Assembly: GCF_009828105.1 (NCBI RefSeq)
Contig: NZ_WTYQ01000001.1
Coordinates: 186,001-250,000 of the forward strand
DNA length: 64,000 nt
DNA from: Altericroceibacterium indicum
GTDB lineage: Bacteria; Pseudomonadota; Alphaproteobacteria; Sphingomonadales; Sphingomonadaceae
Direction: 5' to 3'
Below, piece by piece: positions 27,496 to 37,603 of this stretch; positions within the stretch are counted from its first letter, which is position 1, and each line of letters begins with the position of its first letter. The notes under the pieces are model-generated. The model searched no databases, was not told the origin of the DNA, and saw nothing but the letters and a program-made list of their open reading frames with translations. The position numbers and the translations under genes are program-made.

Positions 27496-28560
27496 ATGAC
27501 CGCTTTCTGGACCGAAGCTGATTTTGACGAGCACGAACGGATTGAGTTCGTGCATGATCGCGCATCCGGTCTGTCGGCCATTATTGCTATCCATTCCACC
27601 CATCTGGGACCAGCCGCAGGCGGTACGCGCTTCTGGCATTATCCCAAGGCCGAAGCCGGTATGCGCGATGCGCTCCGCCTGAGCCGGGGCATGAGCTACA
27701 AGAATGCCATGGCTGGGCTGCCCATGGGTGGCGGCAAGGCTGTGATGCTGCTTGATGAGAAGGGCACCAAAACACCTGAAATGCTCCGTGCTTATGGCGA
27801 TGCCGTGGAAGCACTCGGCGGCGCTTATGTGACAGCAGAGGATGTCGGCGCATCGGTGCAGGATATGGTGACCATTTCCGAACGCACGCGCCATGTTTGC
27901 GGCTTGCCTGCTGCAGAAGGCGATGCGGGCGGTGATCCTAGCCCTTACACGGCCATGGGGATTTTCCTCGGCATCAAGGCGGCGGTGTCGCATCGGCTGG
28001 GCAAGGATGAACTGGACGGCGTGCATGTCGCTCTGCAGGGTTGCGGCAATGTCGGCAGCGGCGTGGCGCGTTTGCTTGCCAGTGAAGGCGCGCGTTTAAC
28101 GCTGGCTGATATCGATACGGATCGCGCCAAAAGGCTCGCTAGTGATCTGGACGGGGAGGCTGTTTCCACAAGTGACATTCTGAGCGTGGAATGTGATGTT
28201 CTCAGTCCCAACGCATTGGGCGCAATTCTCGATGATGACAGCATTGCCCGGCTCGCGACACCGATCGTGGCGGGTGGTGCCAACAACCAGCTCAAGCGGG
28301 CAGAACATGGTGCGATGCTGGCTGAACGCGGCATTCTCTATGCTCCTGACTATGTCATCAATGCTGGCGGCATTATCGACGTGGCGCTGGAATATCTGGC
28401 ACGCCAACAGGGCAAACCCTGTGATATTGATGAAGTGCGTGAACGGATCGAACAGATTCCAGTTCGCCTTCAGCAGATCTGGCGCGAAAGCGACACCACC
28501 GGGCTTTCATCTGATATTGTGGCCGACAAGATGGCGCAGAAACTGATCGGCCGCGGCTAA
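27496..28560 (+). CDS. Leucine dehydrogenase-like amino-acid dehydrogenase (Glu/Leu/Phe/Val family)
   Basis: 354 aa from ATG 27496, which gives the family N-terminus; the open frame begins at 27460. An N-terminal catalytic domain has LGPAAGGTRFWHY, the catalytic Lys in LPMGGGKAVML and AEDVGASVQDM. The NAD-binding Rossmann domain is VALQGCGNVGSGVARLLASE (about 180-200), with PIVAGGANNQL and DYVINAGGIID downstream. It oxidatively deaminates branched-chain or aromatic amino acids with NAD; specificity cannot be told from sequence. It follows tRNA-His by 50 bp. Confidence 0.88.
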   Translation: MTAFWTEADFDEHERIEFVHDRASGLSAIIAIHSTHLGPAAGGTRFWHYPKAEAGMRDALRLSRGMSYKNAMAGLPMGGGKAVMLLDEKGTKTPEMLRAYGDAVEALGGAYVTAEDVGASVQDMVTISERTRHVCGLPAAEGDAGGDPSPYTAMGIFLGIKAAVSHRLGKDELDGVHVALQGCGNVGSGVARLLASEGARLTLADIDTDRAKRLASDLDGEAVSTSDILSVECDVLSPNALGAILDDDSIARLATPIVAGGANNQLKRAEHGAMLAERGILYAPDYVINAGGIIDVALEYLARQQGKPCDIDEVRERIEQIPVRLQQIWRESDTTGLSSDIVADKMAQKLIGRG

Positions 28561-28662
28561 AAATAAGCCAAGAGCTGTGTAGCGTCAGCCAGGCTCACCG
28601 GTTCCTCTCTTGCAGGAGGGGGGCGGCCCTGCCAAAGAGGCCGCGGAGAGCGATGGTCGACA

Positions 28663-29382
28663 ATGCATATTTTTGCGAATCCAAAGCGGTTTTTGAGTCT
28701 TGCCACATGGCTGACACCAATGTGTCTGGTGATCGGCCTGGTGATGGCCGGGGGCGCTTTGGCCTATGGGCTGCTTTACGCACCGGCTGACCGGCTGATG
28801 GGTGAAACGGTCCGCATTCTTTACATCCATGTGCCCGCTGCATGGCTGGGAATGGGCGGCTGGACCACCATTGCCGTGGCCAGCATTGTCGAACTGGTCT
28901 GGCGGCATCCTCTGGCAACGATTGCGGCACGCGCTGCGGCGGTTCCGGGGGCGGTGTTCACAGCCATCTGTCTGATCACCGGCTCTATCTGGGGGCGCCC
29001 GACATGGGGAACATGGTGGGTATGGGATGGGCGGCTGACTTCCATGCTGATTCTGTTGTTTCTCTATTTTGGCTATATCGCGCTGGCAGGCGCCGTGAAC
29101 CGGGAAGGGGCATCAAGCCGTATTCCGGCAATTTTCGGCATTGTCGGGGCGATCAATATTCCCATTATCAACCGTTCTGTCGTGTGGTGGAATTCGCTTC
29201 ATCAGCCACCCAGCATCACCTTGGGTAAATCAGCGATTGATCCGGCTTTTCTCTGGCCGCTGCTGATCGCCGCTGTGGGATTTTCCTTTATCTTCGGCGG
29301 CGTGGTGCTTGCACGGATGCGGATGATCCTGGCAGACATCCAGACCGAAGCGCGCTTGCGGCGCAAAGCTCTGGCAGCATAA
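28663..29382 (+). CDS. ccmC: Heme exporter protein CcmC
   Basis: Protein of 239 aa with six membrane segments. The tryptophan-rich periplasmic motif WGRPTWGTWWVWDGRLTSML and two flanking His (YIHVPAAWLG, NSLHQP) bind heme for transfer to CcmE. First gene of a tightly spaced ccmCDEFGHI run. ccmA and ccmB, which usually precede ccmC, are not here. Confidence 0.95.
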   Translation: MHIFANPKRFLSLATWLTPMCLVIGLVMAGGALAYGLLYAPADRLMGETVRILYIHVPAAWLGMGGWTTIAVASIVELVWRHPLATIAARAAAVPGAVFTAICLITGSIWGRPTWGTWWVWDGRLTSMLILLFLYFGYIALAGAVNREGASSRIPAIFGIVGAINIPIINRSVVWWNSLHQPPSITLGKSAIDPAFLWPLLIAAVGFSFIFGGVVLARMRMILADIQTEARLRRKALAA

Positions 29383-29391
29383 AGGATAGCC

Positions 29392-29532
29392 ATGCGCGAG
29401 GCTCTCGATCAATGGCACTTCGTGGCCGCAGCCTATGCGGTAGGAATTATCGGCACGCTGGGAATGGTCGGGTGGAGCTGGATATCCATGCGCCGCGCTG
29501 AAAAGCGGCGTGAGAAGGCGCGCCGCAAGTGA
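29392..29532 (+). CDS. ccmD: Heme exporter protein CcmD
   Basis: 46 aa. It starts MREALDQWHFVAAAYAVGII, a single membrane helix, and ends in a highly basic tail (RRAEKRREKARRK), the standard CcmD layout. It starts 9 bp after ccmC, and its TGA overlaps the GTG of ccmE (GTGA). Its membrane role is releasing holo-CcmE from CcmC. Confidence 0.88.
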   Translation: MREALDQWHFVAAAYAVGIIGTLGMVGWSWISMRRAEKRREKARRK

Positions 29533-29987
29533 GTGCGATAAAGCCCAAACATCAACGGCTGGTGCTGCTGGTAATCGCGTTGATTGCGCTCATCGGTGCT
29601 GGCTTGCTCGCCGCATGGGCTTTGCGCAATCAGGCCAGCTATTTCTATGTCCCGAGCGAGATTGTCGCGCATCCGCCAGAGGCAGACCGTGCAGTGCGCC
29701 TTGGCGGAATGGTGCAGGCAGGTTCGATAAAAACGGACCCGGATGGTGTCACGATTCATTTCATGGTTGGCGATGGCAAGGCCAATGTGCCGGTGGTCTA
29801 TGCCGGGATCGTGCCCAGCCTCTTCGTCGAAGGGTCAGGTGTCGTGGCAGAAGGCAGGATGGGGAAAGATGGCACTTTCGTGGCTGATAACCTCCTCGCC
29901 AAGCATGATGAAAATTATGTTCCGCGTGAATTGAAAGATATGTCAGGCGCGCAGGCCAAAGCGGTCGTGTCGGAAACATCGCAATGA
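29529..29987 (+). CDS. ccmE: Cytochrome c-type biogenesis heme chaperone CcmE
   Basis: 152 aa from GTG 29529. An N-terminal membrane anchor (LVLLVIALIALIGAGLLAA) precedes an OB-fold periplasmic domain ending in LLAKHDENYVP, whose His binds heme covalently and whose Tyr helps coordinate it. It carries heme from CcmC to the CcmF/H ligase. Overlaps ccmD and ccmF by 4 bp each. Confidence 0.95.
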   Translation: MSAIKPKHQRLVLLVIALIALIGAGLLAAWALRNQASYFYVPSEIVAHPPEADRAVRLGGMVQAGSIKTDPDGVTIHFMVGDGKANVPVVYAGIVPSLFVEGSGVVAEGRMGKDGTFVADNLLAKHDENYVPRELKDMSGAQAKAVVSETSQ

Positions 29988-31930
29988 TTGCAGAATTTGG
30001 CCTTGCGGCTTTATGGCTGGCTGCCGCACTGGCAGCCTTGCAATTGCTGAGCGGATGTTTGTCTCTCACCGAGAAGGGGCAGAATCTGGCATTACTGGTC
30101 CGTCCGGCGGCTGTGATTCAGGCGGTCCTTTGCGCGGCGGCCTTTGGCAGCCTGCTATTGCTGTTTGCCCGAACGGATTTGTCGGTTCTTCTGGTGGCGA
30201 TGAATTCACATTCTGCCAAACCGATGATCTTCAAAGTGGCTGCCACCTGGGGCAACCATGAAGGTTCCATGTTGCTTTGGGTCACCGTGATGGCATTGGC
30301 GGGCGGGTTGATCGCATTGATCGAAAAGCGCCTTCCAGAACGCACTATGTTGGCAACGCTTGGCGCGCAGGCCTTCGTTGGTCTGGGCTTTTATGCCTTC
30401 CTTCTGTTCAGTTCAAACCCGTTTGAACGGCTTTCTCCACCTGCTGAACAAGGCATGGGGCTCAACCCCCTGTTGCAGGATATCGGTTTAGCTTTCCATC
30501 CACCGACACTTTATCTGGGTTATGTTGGCCTGTCTGTCGCGTTCAGTTTTGCCGTGGGGGCGCTGCTGACCCGCAATGTTACACCCGAATTTGCTCGCGT
30601 GATGCGGCCTTGGATATTGGGTGCATGGATATTTCTGACATTGGGCATCACTGCAGGGAGCTATTGGGCTTATTATGAGCTTGGCTGGGGTGGTTGGTGG
30701 TTCTGGGACCCGGTTGAAAATGCTTCGCTGATGCCGTGGTTGGCAGCAACGGCTTTGCTCCATTCCGCTAGTGTTCTCGCCTCGCGCGATGCTTTGCGGA
30801 CATGGACGATCATGCTGGGCGTGATTGCCTTTTCCATGTCGATGATGGGCACGTTCCTTGTGCGCTCTGGCATTTTGACCAGTGTTCATGCCTTTGCTGT
30901 GGACCCAGAAAGAGGCAGCTTCATTCTGGCACTTCTGGTCCTCAATATTGGCGCCGCTTTGGTGCTTTTTGCCTTGAGGGCCAACACGATATCCGAAGGG
31001 CAACAGTTCAGGGCTGTAAGCCGTGAAGGCGCTCTGGTCATCAACAATGTCGCGCTGTCCGCCATCCTCGGCATTGTGCTGCTCGGCACGCTCTACCCTT
31101 TGCTGACCGAAGCATTCGGCATTCGGGTTTCGGTTGGCCCGCCCTATTTTAACCCGGTGAGCGCCATCTTTGCGGTACCCATGCTGATCGTGCTGGCGGT
31201 CGGCCCGATGCTGCGGTGGCGGCGAGATAGTCTGGGCCGGATCGAGAAACCGATCATTGCGGTGATTCTGGCCGGGCTTGTGGGGATTATTGTCGCCTTT
31301 TCGCTCGGCGGAATCGAATTGCTGCCCTTTATTGGCATTGTGCTTTCATTGATGGTTGCTGTGGGCAGTGTCCTGCCACTGAAAGGCCGGTCGCTTCGTC
31401 GTTTGCCACTGGCTGTCTGGGGAATGGTCATAGCCCATCTGGGCATTGCCGTGGCTCTGTTCGGCATGTCAGCCGATTCAGCCTTTACGCAGCAGACATT
31501 GGTCGCCGCCAGTCCCGGTGATGTGGCCAAGGTTGGCCCCTGGACCATCACGCTGGAATCGGTTGATCCGGTAGCAGGGCCAAACTGGACCGCGCTTGAA
31601 GGCAGGATGGCGGCATCCTATCGCGATGAACCCGCACAGCGCATCGCTCCGCAATCGCGGACCTTTTGGGCACCACCGCAGCAGACAAGCGAATCCGCGC
31701 TGCTAACCCGCTGGAATGGGCAGCTTTATGCAGTGATTGGCAATGAGGCTGAGGATGGCCGCTGGCAATTGCGCCTGTGGTGGAAGCCCTTTGTCACTTT
31801 CATCTGGTATGGCGGCATCATGATTGCCTTGGGTGGCCTGCTCGCCTTGATGGGAAGGGTGTCGGTCGATCTGCGTCGTCGTCATGCGCAAAGGCGTATT
31901 GAACAGCGGCACGAAGGTTATGTCCAATGA
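29984..31930 (+). CDS. ccmF: Cytochrome c heme lyase subunit CcmF
   Basis: Protein of 648 aa with about 15 membrane segments. The WWD domain GGWWFWDPVENASLMPWL (about residues 234-253) and conserved periplasmic His (LAFHPPTLYLGYVG, ALLHSASV, SVHAFAVDP) form the heme ligation site. Works with CcmH/CcmI to attach heme to apocytochromes. Overlaps ccmE and ccmG by 4 bp each. Confidence 0.97.
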   Translation: MIAEFGLAALWLAAALAALQLLSGCLSLTEKGQNLALLVRPAAVIQAVLCAAAFGSLLLLFARTDLSVLLVAMNSHSAKPMIFKVAATWGNHEGSMLLWVTVMALAGGLIALIEKRLPERTMLATLGAQAFVGLGFYAFLLFSSNPFERLSPPAEQGMGLNPLLQDIGLAFHPPTLYLGYVGLSVAFSFAVGALLTRNVTPEFARVMRPWILGAWIFLTLGITAGSYWAYYELGWGGWWFWDPVENASLMPWLAATALLHSASVLASRDALRTWTIMLGVIAFSMSMMGTFLVRSGILTSVHAFAVDPERGSFILALLVLNIGAALVLFALRANTISEGQQFRAVSREGALVINNVALSAILGIVLLGTLYPLLTEAFGIRVSVGPPYFNPVSAIFAVPMLIVLAVGPMLRWRRDSLGRIEKPIIAVILAGLVGIIVAFSLGGIELLPFIGIVLSLMVAVGSVLPLKGRSLRRLPLAVWGMVIAHLGIAVALFGMSADSAFTQQTLVAASPGDVAKVGPWTITLESVDPVAGPNWTALEGRMAASYRDEPAQRIAPQSRTFWAPPQQTSESALLTRWNGQLYAVIGNEAEDGRWQLRLWWKPFVTFIWYGGIMIALGGLLALMGRVSVDLRRRHAQRRIEQRHEGYVQ

Positions 31931-32463
31931 AAGGCTTTCGCATTGGCTTGTGGCTGATCGTAGCCGTTGCATTAGGGGTGCTGGCGCTTTTCGCCACGCA
32001 GCTTTCCAAGCCTAAAGATGATCTCGTCAGAAGCCAGATGATTGGCAAGCCTGTCCCGCAGTTCAAGCTGGATGCGATTGTGCCGGATCGTCCGGGTCTT
32101 TCCAGTGCAGACCTTGCCGATGGGAAGCCCAAACTTCTCAACATTTTTGCCAGCTGGTGCGTGCCATGTGCCGCAGAAGCGCCGCAACTGGCTGCGCTTG
32201 AAGCGCAAGGTGTGAATATTGTTGGGGTCGCCATTCGTGATAAGCCAGCGGATGCCAGCCAGTTCCTTCAGCTTTATGGCAATCCCTACAGCAGAATTGG
32301 CGCGGACAATCTCTCTGCAGTGCAGCTTGCAATAGGCTCCTCTGGTGTGCCTGAGAGCTTTGTGGTCGATGGCAAGGGCATCATTCGATACCAGCATATC
32401 GGTGATATTCAGGATCGAGATGTGCCGGTATTGTTGCAGAAGCTACGTGAGGCAGGGCAATGA
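31927..32463 (+). CDS. ccmG: Thiol:disulfide interchange protein CcmG/DsbE
   Basis: Protein of 178 aa. An N-terminal membrane anchor is followed by a periplasmic thioredoxin fold with active site FASWCVPCAAEAP (CxxC) and the cis-Pro segment SSGVPESFVVDG. It keeps the apocytochrome CxxCH thiols reduced. ATGA-overlapped on both sides. Confidence 0.95.
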   Translation: MKGFRIGLWLIVAVALGVLALFATQLSKPKDDLVRSQMIGKPVPQFKLDAIVPDRPGLSSADLADGKPKLLNIFASWCVPCAAEAPQLAALEAQGVNIVGVAIRDKPADASQFLQLYGNPYSRIGADNLSAVQLAIGSSGVPESFVVDGKGIIRYQHIGDIQDRDVPVLLQKLREAGQ

Positions 32464-32891
32464 AACGCCTCAGCATCTTCGTTATTGTTCTTGCAACATT
32501 GGGATATGGTCAGGTGGCTCTTGCGCAGGACAGCCTTCCGCCGGCACCCTATGCCTATCGCCAGCTTGATGATCCTCAGCAGGAACATGAAGCCGAAGAA
32601 TTGATGGAAAGCCTGCGCTGCCTGACGTGCCAGAGCCAGTCCATCGCTGATAGCGATGCGCCCATGGCGGGCGATATGCGTCATCAGGTTCGCACTCGTA
32701 TCGCCGCCGGGGAAAGCCCGGAGCATATTCGCCAGTGGCTGATGGAACGGTATGGCGATTATATCAGCTATACCCCACGGATGAGTAACGATACCTGGCC
32801 GCTATTTGCAGTGCCTGTGCTGCTCTTTCTAGGGGCAGGGCTAATCGTCTGGCGACGGATCGGGCGGCGCTCAGGAAAGGATTCACAATGA
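32460..32891 (+). CDS. ccmH: Cytochrome c-type biogenesis protein CcmH
   Basis: Protein of 143 aa with signal peptide (ending VALAQ), periplasmic three-helix domain carrying LRCLTCQSQSIADSDA (LRCxxCQ redox motif) and a C-terminal membrane helix (PLFAVPVLLFLGAGLIVW). It is the short CcmH/CycL form; the TPR half of the E. coli fusion is encoded by the next gene. Confidence 0.95.
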   Translation: MKRLSIFVIVLATLGYGQVALAQDSLPPAPYAYRQLDDPQQEHEAEELMESLRCLTCQSQSIADSDAPMAGDMRHQVRTRIAAGESPEHIRQWLMERYGDYISYTPRMSNDTWPLFAVPVLLFLGAGLIVWRRIGRRSGKDSQ

Positions 32892-33541
32892 GCTGGGTCT
32901 TTGCCATTGGACTCGCGCTTGCAGCTTTTGTCGCAATGGTGCTGCTTTTCCGCCTGCCGCGCATAGTGTGGAGCGCAGTGCTTGCGGCACTGACGCTGGG
33001 CCTTGCTGGCTACGCTTTTCAAGGGCATCCCGATGAAGTGGGTGCACCTTCAGCCTATCACCCTGTTGCACCCGGTGACGGATGGGCTCTGGTTCAGGCG
33101 CGCAAGGAAGTTCTAGGCGAGGACCGTCTATCTCAAAACAGCCTGATGCTCGTTTCTGATGCCTTTATGCGCAAAGGGCAATTTGCCAATGCAGCGGCTG
33201 TTCTTGGGCGACTGGTTCAGCAAGATCCGAAGAATGTCGAAGGCTGGGTTGGGCTCGGAAATGCGCTGGTTGAGCAGGCAGATGGAACGATGACACCGGC
33301 TGCATTGTTCAGTTTTAACCGTGCGACTCAGGCCGATCCGGCGAGTCTGGCCCCGGCATTCTTTGTCGGCGCGACATATTTACGACAGGGTAAGCTCATT
33401 GAAGGTCGTAAGATTTGGGCTCAGGCCGTTGAAAATTCACCAAAAAATACTTGGTGGCGAAACGAGTTGCAGCAGCGGCTTGATCGTCTAGATGAGCTGC
33501 TGAACCGTCTGGCTGCAATGCCAGAGGGTAACACAGAGTAA
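32888..33541 (+). CDS. ccmI: Cytochrome c maturation TPR protein CcmI
   Basis: Protein of 217 aa. Two N-terminal membrane segments (to about 45) precede a periplasmic TPR region ([54 protein letters not shown]). It binds the C-terminal helix of apocytochromes and presents them to CcmF/H. It is short for the family, with only about three TPRs. Overlaps ccmH by 4 bp; last gene of the ccm run. Confidence 0.85.
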   Translation: MSWVFAIGLALAAFVAMVLLFRLPRIVWSAVLAALTLGLAGYAFQGHPDEVGAPSAYHPVAPGDGWALVQARKEVLGEDRLSQNSLMLVSDAFMRKGQFANAAAVLGRLVQQDPKNVEGWVGLGNALVEQADGTMTPAALFSFNRATQADPASLAPAFFVGATYLRQGKLIEGRKIWAQAVENSPKNTWWRNELQQRLDRLDELLNRLAAMPEGNTE

Positions 33542-33632
33542 TGTGCTGCACCGCAATATGTTGCCCATGCATGAACACGCTGCTAAGCGCGTGTGTCTTG
33601 CATATGGTTGCAAGAGGGGGCTTTTCTTCCCG

Positions 33633-35552
33633 ATGAGTAACGATATCGAACCTTCTGGGCACGGCGATGAGGCCGGGCGCACTCCATCTGCCAAGGTGAA
33701 GATGGCGGCTGCGGCTGTTGGTATTGTGTTTGGCGATATCGGGACCAGCCCGCTTTACGCCTTCCGAGAGACCTTTGTCGGACCTCACCCGCTGGCTCTG
33801 GATGATCTTCACATCCTCGGGGTTGTGAGCCTGATTTTTTGGTCGATGACGCTTGTCGTTTCGATTCAGTATGTCGCCATTTTGATGCGCGCGGATAATA
33901 AGGGGCAGGGCGGGACACTTGCCCTTGTTGCGATGATTTCGCGCTACATCAAGAAGTCGAGCTATGGCTGGCTGACGGTGATGTTAGGCGTTTTTGCTAC
34001 GGCGCTGTTTTACGGCGATTCCATGATTACCCCGGCCGTTTCGGTTTTGTCCGCTGTCGAAGGCCTGACTGTGGTTGAATCCCGGTTGGCACCGTTGGTC
34101 ATTCCAATTGCGCTGGTGTTGCTGGTGCTGCTGTTTATCCTCCAGAAGCGCGGTACGGCGCGGATCAGCACCTTATTTGCGCCTATCATGGTGATTTATT
34201 TCGTGACGCTGGCCATTCTCGGCATCGTGCATATCGTCCAAATGCCGGAAGTGCTGTTTGCTCTGAACCCCTGGTATGCCGTGCAATTCTTCATGACGGA
34301 TAAGATGCTTGGCTTTCTGGCGTTGGGTTCCGTTGTGCTCGCTGTCACCGGGTCAGAAGCGCTTTATGCAGATATGGGCCATTTTGGTCGTGGCCCTTTG
34401 CGTCTTTCATGGTTCGGTTTTGTGATGCCGTGTCTGCTCCTGAACTATTTCGGGCAAGGTGCGATGATCCTCAGCCTCGGCGATGCCGGGGCGGCTGAGG
34501 CCATTCAAAGCCCGTTCTTCTTTCTTGCTCCTGAAGCGTTACGCTTGCCGCTGGTTTTCCTGGCGACTGCTGCGACCTTCATTGCCAGCCAGGCGGTGAT
34601 TACGGGTGCCTATTCGATCACCCACCAGGCCATTCAGCTCGGCTTCGTTCCGCGTCTGTCGATCCTGCACACCAGTGAGACGGAGCAGGGGCAGATCTAT
34701 ATTCCGCTCGTCAACTGGCTGTTGATGATCGCGGTGATCATTCTTGTGCTGTTCTTCCGCAATTCGTCCAACCTCGCTTCGGCATATGGTATCGCCGTGA
34801 CCGGTGCGATGTTGATCGACACCTGCTTGATGGCAGTTCTGCTGATGGCGGTGTGGAAATGGCGCTGGTGGTACGCGATTCCGGTTATGCTGGTGTTCTT
34901 CATTGTTGATGGAGCGTACTTCGCGGCGAACTTCACGAAGGTGCCTGATGGCGGCTGGTTCCCTCTCCTGATCGGTGCGATTGCCTTCACCTTGCTGACA
35001 ACATGGGCCAAGGGCCGTAAGCTGATGCGTGCAAGGATGGCGGAAGTTGGTCTTCCGCTCGACATCTTTGCCAAGTCAGGCCGTAACAGCACTGCACGCG
35101 TTCCCGGCACGGCGATCTTTATGAACTCCGGATCGAGTGGCACGCCGTCTGCGCTGCTGCACAACATCAAGCACAACAAGGTTCTTCATGAGCGCGTGGT
35201 CGTGCTCACCGTTTCTATCGGCGATATTCCCTATGTTGATGAGCAGGACCGGGTGGAAGTGAAGGATTATGGCGATGGCTTCTATCGCGTCATCCTGCGC
35301 TATGGCTTTATGGAAGAAACCGATATTCCGGCAGCCCTGACGCAGATTGATATGTGTGGCGAGCCGTTTGACATGATGAACACCAGCTTCTTCCTGTCTC
35401 GCCAGACGCTTCTGGCGGCAGAAAAACCGGGCATGATGATCTGGCGTGAAAAGCTGTTCGCCTGGATGATGCGCAATGCGGCAACGCCGATGGACTTCTT
35501 CCGCCTGCCCACCAACCGCGTGGTCGAACTGGGCAGTCAGATCGCTATTTAA
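33633..35552 (+). CDS. kup: Low-affinity potassium uptake protein Kup
   Basis: 639 aa from ATG 33633 (an upstream frame starts at 33543). About twelve membrane helices begin at [20 protein letters not shown], the KUP hallmark. [20 protein letters not shown] and [20 protein letters not shown] follow, with a cytoplasmic C-terminal domain from about 480. It is a K+/H+ symporter of the inner membrane. It starts about 90 bp after ccmI and no regulator is evident. Confidence 0.95.
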   Translation: MSNDIEPSGHGDEAGRTPSAKVKMAAAAVGIVFGDIGTSPLYAFRETFVGPHPLALDDLHILGVVSLIFWSMTLVVSIQYVAILMRADNKGQGGTLALVAMISRYIKKSSYGWLTVMLGVFATALFYGDSMITPAVSVLSAVEGLTVVESRLAPLVIPIALVLLVLLFILQKRGTARISTLFAPIMVIYFVTLAILGIVHIVQMPEVLFALNPWYAVQFFMTDKMLGFLALGSVVLAVTGSEALYADMGHFGRGPLRLSWFGFVMPCLLLNYFGQGAMILSLGDAGAAEAIQSPFFFLAPEALRLPLVFLATAATFIASQAVITGAYSITHQAIQLGFVPRLSILHTSETEQGQIYIPLVNWLLMIAVIILVLFFRNSSNLASAYGIAVTGAMLIDTCLMAVLLMAVWKWRWWYAIPVMLVFFIVDGAYFAANFTKVPDGGWFPLLIGAIAFTLLTTWAKGRKLMRARMAEVGLPLDIFAKSGRNSTARVPGTAIFMNSGSSGTPSALLHNIKHNKVLHERVVVLTVSIGDIPYVDEQDRVEVKDYGDGFYRVILRYGFMEETDIPAALTQIDMCGEPFDMMNTSFFLSRQTLLAAEKPGMMIWREKLFAWMMRNAATPMDFFRLPTNRVVELGSQIAI

Positions 35553-35602
35553 CGGGTGGGGGCGCTATGCCCCCATTCCAACTTTGTTTGGAAGGGCAAT
35601 TG

Positions 35603-36007
35603 ATGGTGTCTGCTGTATCCGCCGTTCCCGCAGCACCAAGCCATTCCGCTGAAGAGCATTTCGCGGCACAATTCGCTTATGAGACCGATTGTTGGGATGT
35701 ACATGAAGCCATGTCTGGCGGCGTGCCCGATTTTATCTTGCTCGATGTTCGCAGCCCTGCGCTTTATGCCAAGGGGCATGTGCCCGGTGCGATTAATCTT
35801 CCGCATGGCAAGATCATCGCATCCAAGATGGCGCAATGGCCTGAAGACACGCTGTTTGTAACTTATTGCGCTGGCCCGCACTGCAATGGCGCGGCAAGAG
35901 GGGCTTTGCGGCTCGCCAGGCTTGGCCGTCCGGTGAAATTGATGACAGGTGGCATCACCGGATGGATAGATGAAGGGTTTGAACTGGCCACCAGCCCAGC
36001 AGTGTAA
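35603..36007 (+). CDS. Rhodanese-like sulfurtransferase domain protein
   Basis: 134 aa from ATG 35603 (GGAAGGG upstream). Single rhodanese domain: FILLDVRSPALYAKGHVPGA (CH2A region), LPHGKI, then the active-site loop VTYCAGPHCNGAARGA and MTGGITGWIDEGFEL. The loop offers two Cys; the first occupies the usual catalytic position. Substrate unknown. It follows kup by 50 bp and may share its transcript. Confidence 0.85.
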   Translation: MVSAVSAVPAAPSHSAEEHFAAQFAYETDCWDVHEAMSGGVPDFILLDVRSPALYAKGHVPGAINLPHGKIIASKMAQWPEDTLFVTYCAGPHCNGAARGALRLARLGRPVKLMTGGITGWIDEGFELATSPAV

Positions 36008-36024
36008 GCCGGTGGCCGATTAAA

Positions 36025-36678
36025 TCACTCTGTCGGAGGGTTCTTCACCACTTCGTCTTCATCGCTCACAGACAGGCCATGTTTGAGCAACATTGGCAGT
36101 TGGGTGAAGGTGAAGAGGAAAGACAGGGGCATGAATACCCAGATCTTCGTGGCGAGCCAGTCACCGAATGACAGATAGTGGCGCAGCACTTCATTCAGTA
36201 CTGCCAGAAACAGGAAGAAGACACCCCAATTGCGGGAGAGTTTGAGCCAGCCTTCCTTGTTCAGGCCTTCAAATGCCGCTTCCAGCAACCATTGGAGGAA
36301 AGCCTTGCCTCTCATCCACCCAACTAGCAGCACAACGCCAAAGAAGACGTAGAGCGCAGTCGGCTTGACCTGGACATAGAACGGATCGCGCAAAAGGATC
36401 GTCAGGCTGCCAAAGCCCACGATCAATGCGGTGGAAAGCCACAACATGCGCGATACCGATCCAAGCCTCCACTTGGAGACGACCAGCGCCACGATCGCTG
36501 CAATCATAAACGCGCCTGTGCTCTTGATAACAGCGACAATTGCACCAACACCGGATGTGTCATGCGCGGGAGAGGCAATCTTATAAACAGCCAGAAAAAC
36601 CAGCAGTGGTCCATAATCGACCAGCAGATTGATCCAGCTTGATTTTGGCTTCTTGGGGGTGGGGGTAGTTTCAGCCAT
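36025..36678 (-). CDS. yciB: Inner membrane septation-protein family YciB (IspZ-like)
   Basis: 217 aa from ATG 36678, one base after the ftsY stop. Five to six membrane segments with WINLLVDYGPLLVFLAVYKI at the start, DPFYVQVKPTALYVFFGVVL in the middle and WLKLSRNWGVFFLFLAVLNE are YciB hallmarks. Family members influence septation and envelope integrity; the exact role is unclear. It is the last gene of the minus-strand dapF-mtaB-ftsY-yciB operon. Confidence 0.92.
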   Translation of the reverse strand: MAETTPTPKKPKSSWINLLVDYGPLLVFLAVYKIASPAHDTSGVGAIVAVIKSTGAFMIAAIVALVVSKWRLGSVSRMLWLSTALIVGFGSLTILLRDPFYVQVKPTALYVFFGVVLLVGWMRGKAFLQWLLEAAFEGLNKEGWLKLSRNWGVFFLFLAVLNEVLRHYLSFGDWLATKIWVFMPLSFLFTFTQLPMLLKHGLSVSDEDEVVKNPPTE

Positions 36679-36679
36679 G

Positions 36680-37603
36680 TCAGGCAACTCCGGCAATCAC
36701 ACGCGCCACGAGATCAGGATCGAAGGGGCGCAAATCTTCGATTGTTTCACCCACACCAATCGCATGAATCGGTAGGCCATATTGTTCAGCCGCAGCAACC
36801 AGAACACCGCCACGAGCGGTGCCATCGAGCTTGGTCATGATAAGGCCGGTGACGCCGGCCACTTCCTTGAAAGTTTCAATCTGTGACAGCGCATTCTGGC
36901 CGTTGGTCGCATCCAGAACCAGCACCACATCATGCGGCGCTTCGGGGTTGAGGCGGCCAAGAACCCGGCGGATTTTGGCCAGCTCGTCCATCAATTCGCG
37001 CTTGTTTTGCAACCGGCCAGCAGTGTCGACTACCAGCGCGTCAATCCCGGTGTCGGTGGCCAGCTTGACGGCATCAAACACTACACTGGCCGGATCGCCC
37101 TGTTCCGGGCCGGTGACGATGGGGACACCCAACCTGTCTGCCCAGACTTTGAGCTGGCCAATGGCAGCAGCGCGGAACGTGTCACCCGCCGCCAGCATGA
37201 CTCCATAATCATCTTCCTGAAAAAGATGGGCAAGCTTGGCGATGGTGGTGGTCTTGCCTGATCCGTTGACACCAATCATCAACACCACTTGCGGGCGTGG
37301 GAAAGCGGTGACTTCGAGCGGTTTTGCCACGGGCCTCAGGATGGCGGCGATTTCTTCCGCCACAGCTTCCTTCAATTCGCGTTCCGTGATGGTGAGGCCA
37401 AAACGCTTTTCTGCCAGTTTGGCTCTGATCCGTGCGGCCGCGCTCGGGCCGAGGTCTGACAGGATCAACGCGTCTTCAACATCATCCAGCGTTCCATCAT
37501 CAAGCTTGGCCGTGCCGACCGCGCCTGTGAGATTTTGCGACAGTCGCTCAGATGTCTTGCGAAAGCCGCCAAGCAGCTTTTCGGACCAGCCATTGTCGCT
37601 CAT
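36680..37603 (-). CDS. ftsY: Signal recognition particle receptor FtsY
   Basis: 307 aa from MSDNGWSEKLLGG; the longer frame upstream lies inside mtaB. It has the NG domain with a short N-terminal region and lacks the long acidic A domain of E. coli. GTPase motifs are GVNGSGKTTTIAKLA (P-loop, about 112-126), DTFRAAA, DTAGR and TKLDGTARGGV. It docks SRP-ribosome complexes at the membrane. The start overlaps the mtaB stop by 4 bp. Confidence 0.95.
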   Translation of the reverse strand: MSDNGWSEKLLGGFRKTSERLSQNLTGAVGTAKLDDGTLDDVEDALILSDLGPSAAARIRAKLAEKRFGLTITERELKEAVAEEIAAILRPVAKPLEVTAFPRPQVVLMIGVNGSGKTTTIAKLAHLFQEDDYGVMLAAGDTFRAAAIGQLKVWADRLGVPIVTGPEQGDPASVVFDAVKLATDTGIDALVVDTAGRLQNKRELMDELAKIRRVLGRLNPEAPHDVVLVLDATNGQNALSQIETFKEVAGVTGLIMTKLDGTARGGVLVAAAEQYGLPIHAIGVGETIEDLRPFDPDLVARVIAGVA

